A stretch of 24,767 bases of DNA from assembly GCA_050943615.1 (NCBI GenBank), contig JBMNPN010000035.1:1-24767 (forward strand). Direction: 5' to 3'. This DNA comes from CACZQA01 sp050943615 (GTDB lineage: Bacteria; Actinomycetota; Coriobacteriia; Coriobacteriales; QAMH01). Under the pieces are notes generated by a model. The model was not told where the DNA came from. It ran no database searches and worked only from the letters and a program-made list of their open reading frames with translations. The translations under genes and the position numbers were made by a program. Shown one piece after another: positions 1-7,028 of the stretch. How positions within the stretch are numbered: position 1 is the first letter of the stretch; the number at the start of each line of letters is the position of its first letter.

Positions 1-632
1 ATGCGGCCCCAAAACCAGTGGTGGAACGCCTGCAAGGGAGTAATGTTTTCCCACTGGTGGTCGTGGTAGCCGTTGCCCTGCACGTCATGCCAGGCGCCGT
101 CGTAGAACAGCCTGCCCGTGACCCGGCACTTCGGCACGCTCAGGTCGGTGTAGTGGTACTGGTCCTCGTCGCCGAGCGCTATGATCGACGTTCCCTGGCG
201 GAACGGCTCCACAAGCGCGTGGTAGTGCAGGTCGCAGGCAAGGCCGTTCGTCTCCTCCACGTGCACGTCGTAGTCTTTGAAGTCGCCCGTGCAGTAGTTC
301 GGGCCGAAGTGCACATCGCACTTGTCGGTGCCGATGTGCGAGTCCTCGGCGCTCGCGTAGACAAACTCCTGCAAGGTGCGCCCATCGGGCGGGTTGATGG
401 CGATGTTGAGGTTGGGGGAGTCGCCTGCGAGCATCATCTTTGCCGGTTCCTTGGGTCGAAACGCCACTATGGCCTTTGTCCCGTCATCGAAGGTGGCATC
501 GAAGTACCACACGCCGCCCTCGCCCGGCCCGTCCGTGCCGCGGCGGCCGTCCTCCCATTCCTCCACCTTGTCGGGGTTGATGCCCAGCTTCTCGAAATCT
601 TCCGGCCTGTCCATGAGTCGCATGCGCTCCAT
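1..632 (-). CDS. CrtC/AttH lipocalin-like protein, C-terminus beyond window
   Basis: The - strand frame is open from an ATG at 632 to the window edge (210 codons), so the stop lies outside. The start is supported by AAGGAG seven bases upstream; in-frame Met codons at 623 and 614 are weaker choices. The visible residues include repeated acidic, Trp- and Gly-rich beta-strand patterns and a GNGYHDHQWEN motif near residues 191-201. That motif resembles the conserved part of the CrtC (hydroxyneurosporene synthase/carotenoid hydratase) and AttH lipocalin-like family. The family has two lipocalin-like domains; some members hydrate carotenoids, but most bacterial members have no known substrate. I see no carotenoid genes nearby, so a carotenoid role is not supported. 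It is divergent from the TetR gene at 776, with a perfect palindrome between, which suggests TetR control. Family call fairly sure, function unknown. Confidence 0.72.
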   Translation of the reverse strand, partial: MERMRLMDRPEDFEKLGINPDKVEEWEDGRRGTDGPGEGGVWYFDATFDDGTKAIVAFRPKEPAKMMLAGDSPNLNIAINPPDGRTLQEFVYASAEDSHIGTDKCDVHFGPNYCTGDFKDYDVHVEETNGLACDLHYHALVEPFRQGTSIIALGDEDQYHYTDLSVPKCRVTGRLFYDGAWHDVQGNGYHDHQWENITPLQAFHHWFWGR

Positions 633-672
633 AGTGCAGCTCCTTTCGCAGATGCGCTTACTTGCGTCCTGA

Positions 673-699
673 ATTAATACAACTCATAGTTGTATTAAT
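673..699. promoter_or_regulatory. Perfect 12-bp inverted repeat, probable TetR operator
   Basis: ATTAATACAACT (673-684) and AGTTGTATTAAT (688-699) are exact reverse complements separated by CAT. The site lies between two divergent genes, 41 bases upstream of the lipocalin-like gene start and 77 bases upstream of the TetR start. Perfect palindromes of this size between a TetR gene and its divergent neighbour are usual for TetR operators. That TetR binds here is inference. Confidence 0.75.
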
Positions 700-775
700 G
701 CTAGTATTGCATGTGGAATATGCGGCGTAATGCGTCGATAACGTTGGAAAAGTTGCATTCTCGAAGGGAAGTTTC

Positions 776-1360
776 ATGGCACGACCGCGCAGGACAAGCC
801 CGAGATACAATACGAAAGCCCAGATTATCGGCGCATTCTTGGATCTATCGCGCGAGGTCCCAGTCGACGAGATCACCGTGAAGATGATCGTCGATGCTGT
901 CGGGTGCAACAAGACCACGTTCTACTATCACTTCAACTACATCGAAGACCTGTACAAGGCCGCATTAAAGCAGTCTGGTATCGGCCAAGCCACGCACGCG
1001 GTAGTGGAAAAAGTGCTGAATGGCGATTGGGTAAAGGACGTGACGGACGCAGACTCCCGTGAAGTCGAGATGCTCAACCAGCTCTGCACGCTGGTCGCCC
1101 TCAACGCCACCGGTCGGGGCAGGGAGCGCATCACTTCGTTCTTGAGGTCCGCGCTTGTCCGCGCATTGGACATCGACCCGGACTCTGCCGATTGCCAGAC
1201 GCAGGTCCTCGTCTCCTTTCTGGCAGGAGGCGTCTGCGACGCGCTCCAGTATCGCGGGCAAACGGGCAACGCCGTTCCCGTGGATGAGTTCTGCCATGCG
1301 ATATACGACACGATAATTCCCGCTGTCTGCCAAAAACTGCAAGAGCGCGCGTCTGCCTAG
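776..1360 (+). CDS. TetR/AcrR-family transcriptional regulator
   Basis: This 194-residue protein has an N-terminal TetR helix-turn-helix at about residues 12-60. The recognition part reads VDAVGCNKTTFYYHF, a typical TetR pattern ending in the TFYYHF signature. The C-terminal region, about residues 65-194, should be the helical ligand-binding and dimerisation domain and is not recognisable beyond that. The start at 776 is preceded by GAAGGGAAG. The length is typical of the family. It is divergent from the lipocalin-like gene, with the palindrome at 673-699 between them, so it likely represses that gene and itself. Its stop at 1358-1360 abuts a CBS-domain remnant in another frame. The ligand cannot be inferred. 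Confidence 0.9.
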   Translation: MARPRRTSPRYNTKAQIIGAFLDLSREVPVDEITVKMIVDAVGCNKTTFYYHFNYIEDLYKAALKQSGIGQATHAVVEKVLNGDWVKDVTDADSREVEMLNQLCTLVALNATGRGRERITSFLRSALVRALDIDPDSADCQTQVLVSFLAGGVCDALQYRGQTGNAVPVDEFCHAIYDTIIPAVCQKLQERASA

Positions 1361-1367
1361 GTGCGAT

Positions 1368-1448
1368 GTGCTGTGCGATGGAGAGCCCGTGGGCGTGCTC
1401 AGCCGCTCCGACCTCATCCGCTTTTTGGTGAAAAGAGCAGCTCTCTGA
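1368..1448 (+). pseudogene. CBS-domain C-terminal remnant
   Basis: Directly after the TetR stop, one frame reads VLCDGEPVGVLSRSDLIRFL followed by VKRAAL and a TGA at 1446-1448. This matches the end of a CBS domain, whose final strand and helix usually read like VVDDGxxVGxLSRSDLLRxL. There is no start codon with a ribosome site and no room for the rest of a domain, because the TetR gene occupies the upstream DNA in another frame. I read it as the 3' tail of a deleted gene left at a recombination joint. CBS domains bind adenine nucleotides in many host proteins; which protein this came from cannot be told. The match is short, so chance is possible but unlikely. Confidence 0.5.
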
Positions 1449-1478
1449 CCTCAAACGAGACGTTAAGGCGCCGTTCGC

Positions 1479-1619
1479 TTAGGCAAGTGACTCTGGCGAA
1501 TTTTCCAACACAAGTTCGATGACATCTTCTAAAGGCGAATCGTCAATATGTCGTTTCGCCAGCTTCTTCAGGTCCCGTGAAAAAGTAGGGGTAAATTCCG
1601 GTTCGAGCCTTCTGGCCAT
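1479..1619 (-). pseudogene. Truncated YafQ/RelE-type toxin
   Basis: The - strand frame begins with ATG at 1619, five bases after the antitoxin stop, and ends at TAA 1479-1481 after only 46 residues. The sequence contains PTFSRDLKKLAKRHIDDSPL, typical of the N-terminal helices of YafQ-type mRNA interferases (F-x-RDLKKL-x-KR). Family members are about 90 residues, and the catalytic residues known from Escherichia coli YafQ (His50, His63, Asp67, His87) lie beyond the point where this protein ends. It should therefore be inactive. I found no continuation in the other two frames of the next 30 bases, so this looks like replacement of the 3' half rather than a simple frameshift. The CBS remnant lies 30 bases beyond. 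Confidence 0.7.
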
Positions 1620-1624
1620 GTGAA

Positions 1625-1897
1625 TCAATTTTCCGCTTTTGCTGCATCTAGCATCTCACGGGCGCTGCTGAATCCACGCGCTTTCCCGTTGGCAATAATC
1701 TCATCTGCCTCACGAATGCTCTGCAAGCTCTCTTCGTTCGGCTTGGGATACGACAGATTCAGCGGGATACGCCGCTCCCGAACGATTTGCCTATAGAAGG
1801 CACGAGTGACAGAGGACAAATCGAAGCCGAAGTCCTCGACGATCCGCGTTGCCTCATTTTTCGTCTCTTCGTCAACTCGAACAGTAACGGAAGCCAT
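1625..1897 (-). CDS. RelB/DinJ-family antitoxin
   Basis: This 90-residue protein starts MASVTVRVDEETKNEATRIV, a ribbon-helix-helix DNA-binding segment (about residues 1-45) of the RelB/DinJ antitoxin family. The acidic C-terminal half (about 50-90) normally wraps and blocks the toxin. I chose ATG 1897 because GGAGGTGAT lies four bases upstream; an ATG further upstream would give 11 extra residues but would start inside the promoter region. It is the first gene of a two-gene operon whose second gene, the YafQ-type toxin, is truncated. The promoter and inverted repeat just upstream fit autoregulation. The intact frame suggests recent toxin loss, or that the antitoxin is kept for DNA binding or for neutralising toxins from elsewhere. 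Confidence 0.88.
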   Translation of the reverse strand: MASVTVRVDEETKNEATRIVEDFGFDLSSVTRAFYRQIVRERRIPLNLSYPKPNEESLQSIREADEIIANGKARGFSSAREMLDAAKAEN

Positions 1898-1915
1898 CCG
1901 TATCACCTCCATATT

Positions 1916-1957
1916 GTAAGACAAATACATATTAACGTCTTACATATATTCATACAA
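1916..1957 (-). promoter_or_regulatory. Antitoxin promoter overlapped by inverted repeat
   Basis: On the - strand, a -35 TTGTAT (1952-1957) and a -10 TAATAT (1929-1934) are 17 bases apart. GTAAGAC (1916-1922) and its reverse complement GTCTTAC (1937-1943) bracket the -10, with centres 21 bases apart, about two helical turns on one face. This suits binding by the ribbon-helix-helix antitoxin. A perfect 12-base palindrome, TTGTTCGAACAA, lies just upstream at 1966-1977. Confidence 0.7.
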
Positions 1958-2011
1958 GGTGAACATTGTTCGAACAAACGCTATTAACTGAAGAAAAACC
2001 ATCCTCAGAGT

Positions 2012-2039
2012 CAGGCGCTATCGTGCGAAATAGCGCCTG
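2012..2039. terminator. 10-bp hairpin between TetR gene end and antitoxin promoter
   Basis: CAGGCGCTAT (2012-2021) pairs exactly with ATAGCGCCTG (2030-2039) across an 8-base loop. On the - strand it lies downstream of the TetR gene that ends at 2172. No T run follows directly (a TTTTT comes about 13 bases later), so termination is possible but not certain. Confidence 0.45.
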
Positions 2040-2120
2040 CACGAATTGCCCACCCGCCCCGTGATGTCGGTGAGTCACTCAGGGCTTCTTGCCGGTATCG
2101 CTTCGGGAAAAGACCAGGCT

Positions 2121-2141
2121 CCTGCAACGCTCTCTTGCAGG
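2121..2141 (-). terminator. Probable terminator of the TetR gene at 2172
   Basis: CCTGCAA (2121-2127) and TTGCAGG (2135-2141) form a 7-bp stem with a 7-base loop, 30 bases past the stop on the - strand. TCTTTTCC follows within about 15 bases. The stem is short and the T run imperfect. Confidence 0.4.
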
Positions 2142-2171
2142 CATGCAGGCGAGGCGAGAAAGAGAAGCATC

Positions 2172-2750
2172 TCAGTTCGTGAACCAGACTCGGGTCAGGT
2201 AGGTCATGAGGTAGTCCGCGAACTCCTCGAGCGGGCAGTCCTGCTCCTTGAGCCATCTCCACAATGTGTTGTAGTAGCCTTGGATGAGGAAGTAGGAACC
2301 GTATTCTCTGAATTTCGACGGTGCGATTCCCCTCATCTGCAGGGCCTCCTGTGCCGTGTCCATGAGGCTGCTCTCGAGCTTGTGCTTGAACGCGGGGTCT
2401 CCAGAGGGGGAGAGCAGAAAGATGGTGAACTTTCGATAGCGCAAGTGGAACTCGAGGACCTTGACCAGGCTCGACCTGAGCGCTTCCGTATCATCGCTGT
2501 CGATCTTTGAGAGGAGCATTGTCATCGAGGGGTTCAGCGCCTTGATTTCCTCGAAGTAGTAGTCCTCGATGTCGCGGAGGAGCTCGTCTTTTGTGGAGTA
2601 GTAGCGGTAGAACGTGCTCTTGTCCACGCCAGCGGCCTGCGCAATCTCCAGGACCCTTACTTTCTGGTAGCTCTTCTGCTCGCAAAGGCCGATGAGCGCG
2701 TCGTACAGAGCCGCTTTCGTGCGAGCCCGTTTCTCTGTGCTTCCGTTCAT
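2172..2750 (-). CDS. TetR-family transcriptional regulator
   Basis: This 192-residue protein starts MNGSTEKRARTKAAL. Its TetR helix-turn-helix covers about residues 8-55, with IAQAAGVDKSTFYRYYSTKD as recognition region. The rest is helical, with a tyrosine- and tryptophan-rich end (GYYNTLWRWLKEQ) as in the TetR_C families that act as generic regulators. Start ATG 2750 has GGAGG four bases upstream; a longer in-frame extension would run through the promoter region and the 13-base palindrome at 2782. The gene is divergent from the RibD-like reductase at 2920, so it likely controls that gene and itself. Inducer unknown. Confidence 0.9.
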   Translation of the reverse strand: MNGSTEKRARTKAALYDALIGLCEQKSYQKVRVLEIAQAAGVDKSTFYRYYSTKDELLRDIEDYYFEEIKALNPSMTMLLSKIDSDDTEALRSSLVKVLEFHLRYRKFTIFLLSPSGDPAFKHKLESSLMDTAQEALQMRGIAPSKFREYGSYFLIQGYYNTLWRWLKEQDCPLEEFADYLMTYLTRVWFTN

Positions 2751-2781
2751 TGCGCCTCCATGAGACAAAATGGCAAATAAA

Positions 2782-2794
2782 GTCGTATTACGAC
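2782..2794. promoter_or_regulatory. Palindrome between divergent TetR and reductase genes
   Basis: GTCGTA (2782-2787) and TACGAC (2789-2794) are perfect reverse complements around one T. The site is 32 bases upstream of the TetR start and 125 bases upstream of the reductase start. It is probably the TetR operator. Confidence 0.6.
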
Positions 2795-2919
2795 ATTGTA
2801 TCGCATAACGTTCTGGAGCCCGCATGACCAGAGGTCCAGACTGGTTCTTTAGACAACTCATTGGCAAGTATTGCCGGAAGAATCAGGAGAACGACAAGGA
2901 CCGAGTAAAGGAGACCGTC

Positions 2920-3411
2920 ATGAGAGTAGAGATCGTCGCGAATATTTCCATCAACGGACAGATGCTGAAGGCAGAGCAGGGCGACGTGGTCCAAGGCCCA
3001 CAGGAAATAACCGGCATGGCGTTCGCCAAGGCGATGCAGTCGGGAAACGCGGTCATGGGCAGGGCGACCTACGAGATGTTCGCTCCTGCGGTCGCGAAAT
3101 CCGGTGCGGCGGTGGAATGCGTTGTTCTCACGTCGCATGAGATCGAGGGGGTAAAGACCGCTCGCTCCCCTCAGGAGGCCATCGAGTACCTGGAAGGGAA
3201 GGGGTTCGATACCGTCACGGTCGACGGCGGCATCTCCACCTTGAACGCCTTCATGGAAGCTGGCCTCGTCGACGACATCTTCTTCAACGTGTTCCCGTCC
3301 GTCGTGTCCGGCGGCGGTGTCATCCAGTCTGCCGAGGGCAAGATCGAGAACTACAAGCTGGCGGAATCGAAGGTCACCGAGGGGATAGTTTCACTTCACT
3401 ACACGAGGTAG
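2920..3411 (+). CDS. RibD C-terminal/dihydrofolate reductase-like protein
   Basis: This 163-residue protein matches the single-domain RibD_C/DHFR-like fold: N-terminal strand MRVEIVANISINGQ, a VMGRATYEMF motif near residues 45-55 (nucleotide-binding region), VDGGISTLNAFMEAGLVDDI near 105-125, and a PSVVSGGG stretch near 130. In the family these parts bind NADPH. Stand-alone members reduce unknown substrates, and many are TetR-linked. ATG 2920 is chosen because AAAGGAG lies six bases upstream; the longer frame from 2824 has no ribosome site and starts with unrelated sequence. It stands alone, divergent from the TetR gene, and is followed by a hairpin. It is not a folate-pathway DHFR by context. 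Confidence 0.83.
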   Translation: MRVEIVANISINGQMLKAEQGDVVQGPQEITGMAFAKAMQSGNAVMGRATYEMFAPAVAKSGAAVECVVLTSHEIEGVKTARSPQEAIEYLEGKGFDTVTVDGGISTLNAFMEAGLVDDIFFNVFPSVVSGGGVIQSAEGKIENYKLAESKVTEGIVSLHYTR

Positions 3412-3522
3412 GTTACCTTTCGCCCAATCGGTTCGAAATAAGACGTCTTTTGCTGGGGTAGCCCACGCGCTTACTGGCCTCCATGGGTGCCTTGACCTGG
3501 TGCGACTTCCTGTTATACACGA

Positions 3523-3557
3523 CGGCCTGTGCGCTGCTCGCAGCATCGCACAGGCCG
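3523..3557 (+). terminator. Strong hairpin after the RibD-like gene
   Basis: CGGCCTGTGCG (3523-3533) pairs perfectly with CGCACAGGCCG (3547-3557). The sequence after it is CTCAGACTTCTCTTT, pyrimidine-rich but not a clean T run. The region from 3412 to this hairpin shows no coding signal that I recognise. It probably ends transcription before the trp promoter at 3571. Confidence 0.5.
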
Positions 3558-3570
3558 CTCAGACTTCTCT

Positions 3571-3598
3571 TTGACTTTCGATTTTTTGGAGTTACAAT
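3571..3598 (+). promoter_or_regulatory. trp operon promoter
   Basis: TTGACT (-35, 3571-3576) and TACAAT (-10, 3593-3598) are 16 bases apart. The predicted transcript would start near 3605, immediately upstream of the T-box Stem I. Close to the vegetative sigma consensus. Confidence 0.8.
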
Positions 3599-3604
3599 CC
3601 AAGC

Positions 3605-3851
3605 ACACCGTTGACGTGGAAGTAACGTCGAAGAGGGCACATACAGAGAGTTCGGGAAGCTGAGATCCGAGCAGAAGCACTTCGGCAAATGGACCACCGA
3701 GGGCGCGGTCAATGCCGCGACGTTTAGGCTGACGTTACAGCCGGGAATGTGATGGCATTCCGCTAAGAGCGCGATTCGGTTCGCGAAGCAAGGTGGCACC
3801 GCGGGTGTATTCACTCGTCCTTGACGCAAATTTCGTCAGGGGCGTTTTTTT
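3605..3851 (+). promoter_or_regulatory. tRNA-Trp T-box leader of the trp operon
   Basis: All main T-box parts can be read. Stem I base: CGTTGAC (3609-3615) with GTCAATG (3708-3714). Next helix: GTGG (3616-3619) with CCAC (3694-3697). The specifier loop has AGTA (3621-3624) on one side and UGG-A (3690-3693) on the other. The upper stem is GTCGAAG with CTTCGGC (3680-3686), with the AGAGAG motif at 3645-3650 in the distal arm. Further hairpins follow: GGCTG/CAGCC near 3729-3743, and GGAATG/CATTCC just before the antiterminator. The T-box AAGGTGGCACCGCG is at 3790-3803. CGTCCTT (3816-3822) can pair either with the T-box (antiterminator) or inside the terminator. UGG is the Trp codon, so uncharged tRNA-Trp should allow read-through into trpE. 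The mechanism is established for the family; specificity is read directly. Confidence 0.96.
3816..3851 (+). terminator. T-box intrinsic terminator
   Basis: CGTCCTTGACG (3816-3826) pairs over 11 positions (two G-U) with CGTCAGGGGCG (3834-3844) across a 7-base loop, followed directly by seven T residues (3845-3851). Its 5' strand is the same one needed by the antiterminator, the usual T-box switch. Confidence 0.93.
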
Positions 3852-3872
3852 ATGCCCCGGGAAGGAGGTACC

Positions 3873-5342
3873 GTGCTTTCGCCTGGCATCGAAGAGGCCA
3901 AGCGGCTCGCCCAATCGCACGACGTGCGACGCATCCCCGTTTCGCGCGAGATCTACTCCGACGTGCGCACTCCCATCGAGGTGATGCGCATCCTCAAAGG
4001 CGTTTCCAATCACTGCTATCTGTTGGAAAGCGTGGAGCCGGAGGAGCATTTTGGGCGCTACACGTTCCTGGGCTTCGACCCCACCATGGAAATCACTCTG
4101 CGAAACGGCGTGCTCTGCATCGACAAGCAAGAGCAGCGCACCGATGACCCTATCGGGGCTATCCGCGAGGTACTGGCTGCCCACAAAGCCCTGCGCAATC
4201 CCGAGCTCCCTCCGTTTTCAGGTGGGCTCGTGGGCTACTTCAGCTACGACTTTTTGAAATACGCCGAACCGTCCCTTAACTTGGATGCCCACGACGACGA
4301 GGGGTTCAACGATGTGGACCTCATGCTGTTCGAGAAGGTGATCGCCTTCGACAACTACCGTCAGAAGATCGTGCTCATCGACAACGTGGACACCGCCGCC
4401 ATCGACGAAGACTACGCCCGTGCCGAACGCGAGCTGGAAAAGGTCTCCGAGCTTATCCGCACGGGCGCTGCCATGGCCAACACCCATGGCCACTGCACCT
4501 CGGAGTTCAGGCAGCTGTTCGACGAGGCAGGTTATTGCGAAATCGTCGAGCGCGCAAAGGACCACATCCGCGAAGGCGACATCTTCCAGGTGGTGCTCTC
4601 CAACCGCCTGGACGCCGATTTCGAGGGCAGCCTGCTCGACACCTACCGGGTGCTGCGCGCCAAGAACCCTTCTCCCTATATGTTCTACTTCAGCTCCGAT
4701 GCCATCGAGATTGCCGGTGCCAGCCCCGAGACTCTCGTGAAGCTGGAAGACGGCATCCTGCACACGTTCCCTTTGGCGGGTACGCGACCGCGCGGCAAGA
4801 CCCCTGCAGAGGACGCGCGGCTAAAAGAGGGACTGCTTGCCGATGAGAAGGAGCTCGCCGAGCACAACATGCTGGTCGACCTCGGGCGCAACGACATCGG
4901 ACGCGTCAGCAAGTTCAACAGCGTGAAGGTGGAGCGCTATCACCAGATCCTGAAGTTCAGCCACGTCATGCACATCGGGTCGACCGTGCGTGGCGAGATT
5001 CGCGATGACTGCGATGCGCTCGACGCCATCGCCTCGGTGCTGCCGGCGGGCACGCTCTCGGGCGCGCCGAAGATCCGCGCGGCGCAGATCATCAACGATT
5101 TGGAGGACTGCAAGCGCGGCATCTACGGCGGGGCCATCGGCTACATTGACCTTGCGGGCAACATGGACACGTGCATCGCCATCAGGCTGGCGTTCAAGAA
5201 GGGCGGCCGCGTGTTCGTGCGCTCGGGCGCCGGCATCGTGGCAGACAGCGTGCCCGAAAACGAGCATCGCGAGTGCATCAACAAGGCGGCAGCCGTCGTC
5301 GAGGCGCTCGAGCTCGCCGAAAGCGAAGGTGAGTTGGCATGA
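3873..5342 (+). CDS. trpE: Anthranilate synthase component I
   Basis: TrpE converts chorismate plus ammonia or glutamine-derived nitrogen to anthranilate, the first step of tryptophan synthesis, in a cytoplasmic complex with TrpG. The 489-residue protein has an N-terminal domain with LLES at residues 50-53, part of the tryptophan feedback site, and GGLVGYFSYD at 117-126. The chorismate-binding domain follows: LAGTRPRGK near 301, DLGRNDIGRV near 335, AGTLSGAPK near 391 and GAGIVADSVPENE near 452. I chose GTG 3873 because GAAGGAGG lies four bases upstream; an in-frame ATG at 3852 falls in the terminator T run and has no ribosome site. It is the first gene after the T-box leader and overlaps trpG by four bases (ATGA). 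Confidence 0.97.
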   Translation: MLSPGIEEAKRLAQSHDVRRIPVSREIYSDVRTPIEVMRILKGVSNHCYLLESVEPEEHFGRYTFLGFDPTMEITLRNGVLCIDKQEQRTDDPIGAIREVLAAHKALRNPELPPFSGGLVGYFSYDFLKYAEPSLNLDAHDDEGFNDVDLMLFEKVIAFDNYRQKIVLIDNVDTAAIDEDYARAERELEKVSELIRTGAAMANTHGHCTSEFRQLFDEAGYCEIVERAKDHIREGDIFQVVLSNRLDADFEGSLLDTYRVLRAKNPSPYMFYFSSDAIEIAGASPETLVKLEDGILHTFPLAGTRPRGKTPAEDARLKEGLLADEKELAEHNMLVDLGRNDIGRVSKFNSVKVERYHQILKFSHVMHIGSTVRGEIRDDCDALDAIASVLPAGTLSGAPKIRAAQIINDLEDCKRGIYGGAIGYIDLAGNMDTCIAIRLAFKKGGRVFVRSGAGIVADSVPENEHRECINKAAAVVEALELAESEGELA

Positions 5343-5917
5343 TCTTGCTCATCGACAACTACGACAGCTTCTCGTACAACCTCTACCAGTACCTCGGCTC
5401 TCTCAATCCCGACATCTGTGTCGTGCGAAACGACGAGCTGAGCGTCTCTGACGTGGCGGCGCTCTCGCCCGAGCGCATTGTGCTGTCACCCGGCCCCGGC
5501 TACCCGCGCGATGCTGGCATCTGCATAGACGTGGTGCGGCAGCTGACGGGCACCGTGCCGATCCTCGGCGTGTGTCTGGGACACCAGGCCATCTGCGAGG
5601 CGTTCGGAGGTCATATCGTGCACGCGCCTAAGCTCATGCACGGCAAGCAATCCGACATCGCGCTCGACGTTTACAGCGCCCTCTTCTCGGGCCTGCCCGA
5701 CCACATCATGGCGGCGCGCTACCACTCGCTCGTAGCCGAAAGCTCCACCTTGCCCGCCTGCCTTACCGTAACGGCAACGGCCCCGCTCGGCGAGGTGATG
5801 GCAGTCGAGCATGTGGGCGACCCCACCTTCGGCGTGCAGTTCCACCCCGAATCCATCATGACCCCCTACGGCATTCAGATTCTCAAGAACTTCCTTGCCG
5901 TCCCCCGGAAGGACTGA
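5339..5917 (+). CDS. trpG: Anthranilate synthase component II, glutamine amidotransferase
   Basis: TrpG hydrolyses glutamine and channels ammonia to TrpE. This 192-residue class I amidotransferase has the nucleophile Cys79 in GVCLGHQ and the His169/Glu171 pair in FHPES; the oxyanion region is LSPGPGYP (49-56). It starts MILLIDNYDSFSYNL, the usual TrpG/PabA beginning. Its ATG overlaps the trpE stop, which indicates coupled translation and equal amounts. The protein is not fused to TrpD, unlike in enterobacteria. PabA would look alike, but the position between trpE and trpD fixes the role; shared use for folate cannot be excluded. Confidence 0.96.
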   Translation: MILLIDNYDSFSYNLYQYLGSLNPDICVVRNDELSVSDVAALSPERIVLSPGPGYPRDAGICIDVVRQLTGTVPILGVCLGHQAICEAFGGHIVHAPKLMHGKQSDIALDVYSALFSGLPDHIMAARYHSLVAESSTLPACLTVTATAPLGEVMAVEHVGDPTFGVQFHPESIMTPYGIQILKNFLAVPRKD

Positions 5918-6007
5918 ACGATGGGCACGCGCAACCTTTCCCCTCCCGGGCCATAGCAAAGCTCATCCAGGAACCGACAAGACAGGCAGTAGCAGAAAGG
6001 AAAGACG

Positions 6008-7027
6008 ATGATTCAAGAGGCAATATTCAAGCTCGTGGACAAGAAGGACCTGACGTACGACGAGGCGTACCAGGTGATCACCGAGATCATGTCGGGTGAG
6101 ACGACCCCAACGCAGACCGCCGCGTTTCTCGCAGCGCTTTCGACGAAATCCACCCAGGCAGAGACCATCGCCGAGATAGCAGGCTGTGCCGATGCCATGC
6201 GCGACAAGGCTACGCCCGTCCACTACGACGGCGACCTGCTGGAGATCGTGGGAACCGGCGGCGACAAGGCGGGCAGCTTCAACATCTCCACTACCGCCGC
6301 GTTCATCATCGCCGCCGGCGGCGTGAAGGTGGCCAAGCACGGCAACCGCGCCGCATCGAGCCAATCGGGCACGGCAGATTGCCAGGAGGCGCTCGGCGCC
6401 AATATCCACCAGGACCCCGACAAAGCGCTCCAGATGCTCGACACCGTGGGCATGACGTTCTTCTTCGCGCAGGACTACCACCCCGCCATGAAGTACGTCG
6501 GCCCCATCCGCAAGGAGCTGGGCATCCGCACCGTCTTCAACATCCTGGGGCCGCTGACGAACCCTGCCGCGCCCAACCGCTTCGTGCTCGGCGTCTACAG
6601 CGATGCGCTTCTGGAGCCGCTCGCAAAGGTGCTCGTGAAGCTGGGTGTGGACCGCGGCATGGTGGTGTACGGCACGAGCGTCCTCGACGAGCTGTCGTGC
6701 GCTGGTCCCACCGATATCTGCGAGATCCGCGACGGGTTCTACCGTACGAGCACCGTCGAACCAGGGCAGTTCGGCTTTGCGGCCTGCACTCGTGACGACC
6801 TCAAAGGCGGCACGCCCGAGGAGAACGCGCAGATAACCCGCGACATCCTGTCGGGTGCGCTCACCGGCCCCAAGCGCGACACGGTGCTCATGAACGCCGG
6901 TGCCGGACTCTACGTGGGCGGTGCCGCCCCAACGCTCGAAGAAGGTGTGCGCCAGGCCGCCGAGTTCGTCGATAGCGGCAGGGCTCTCGAGACCATGAAC
7001 GCCTACATCGCAGAAAGCAACAAGTAA
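6008..7027 (+). CDS. trpD: Anthranilate phosphoribosyltransferase
   Basis: TrpD joins anthranilate to PRPP to give phosphoribosylanthranilate. The 339-residue protein has the glycine-rich PRPP loop GTGGDKAGSFNIST at residues 82-95 and the KHGNRAASSQSG segment at 110-121, both signatures of the family. The length is normal. The start at 6008 follows AGAAAGGAAAGACG. The 90-base gap from trpG is the largest in the operon; I see only an 11-codon frame there and no clear terminator or promoter. The gene ends one base before trpC. Confidence 0.97.
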   Translation: MIQEAIFKLVDKKDLTYDEAYQVITEIMSGETTPTQTAAFLAALSTKSTQAETIAEIAGCADAMRDKATPVHYDGDLLEIVGTGGDKAGSFNISTTAAFIIAAGGVKVAKHGNRAASSQSGTADCQEALGANIHQDPDKALQMLDTVGMTFFFAQDYHPAMKYVGPIRKELGIRTVFNILGPLTNPAAPNRFVLGVYSDALLEPLAKVLVKLGVDRGMVVYGTSVLDELSCAGPTDICEIRDGFYRTSTVEPGQFGFAACTRDDLKGGTPEENAQITRDILSGALTGPKRDTVLMNAGAGLYVGGAAPTLEEGVRQAAEFVDSGRALETMNAYIAESNK

Positions 7028-7028
7028 C

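Noticed and set aside
18..677. 219-codon + strand frame at the window start
   Set aside because: It is antisense to the lipocalin-like gene, whose - strand protein has recognisable motifs and a ribosome site.
3413..3829. 138-codon - strand frame over the trp leader
   Set aside because: It is antisense to the T-box leader, and I recognise no domain. The end looked faintly transposase-like but not enough to claim.
3852..3875. ATG 3852 as trpE start
   Set aside because: It lies in the terminator T run without a ribosome site; GTG 3873 has GAAGGAGG upstream.
5918..6007. 11-codon frame between trpG and trpD
   Set aside because: Too short, no ribosome site, no Trp codon run that would suggest a leader peptide.
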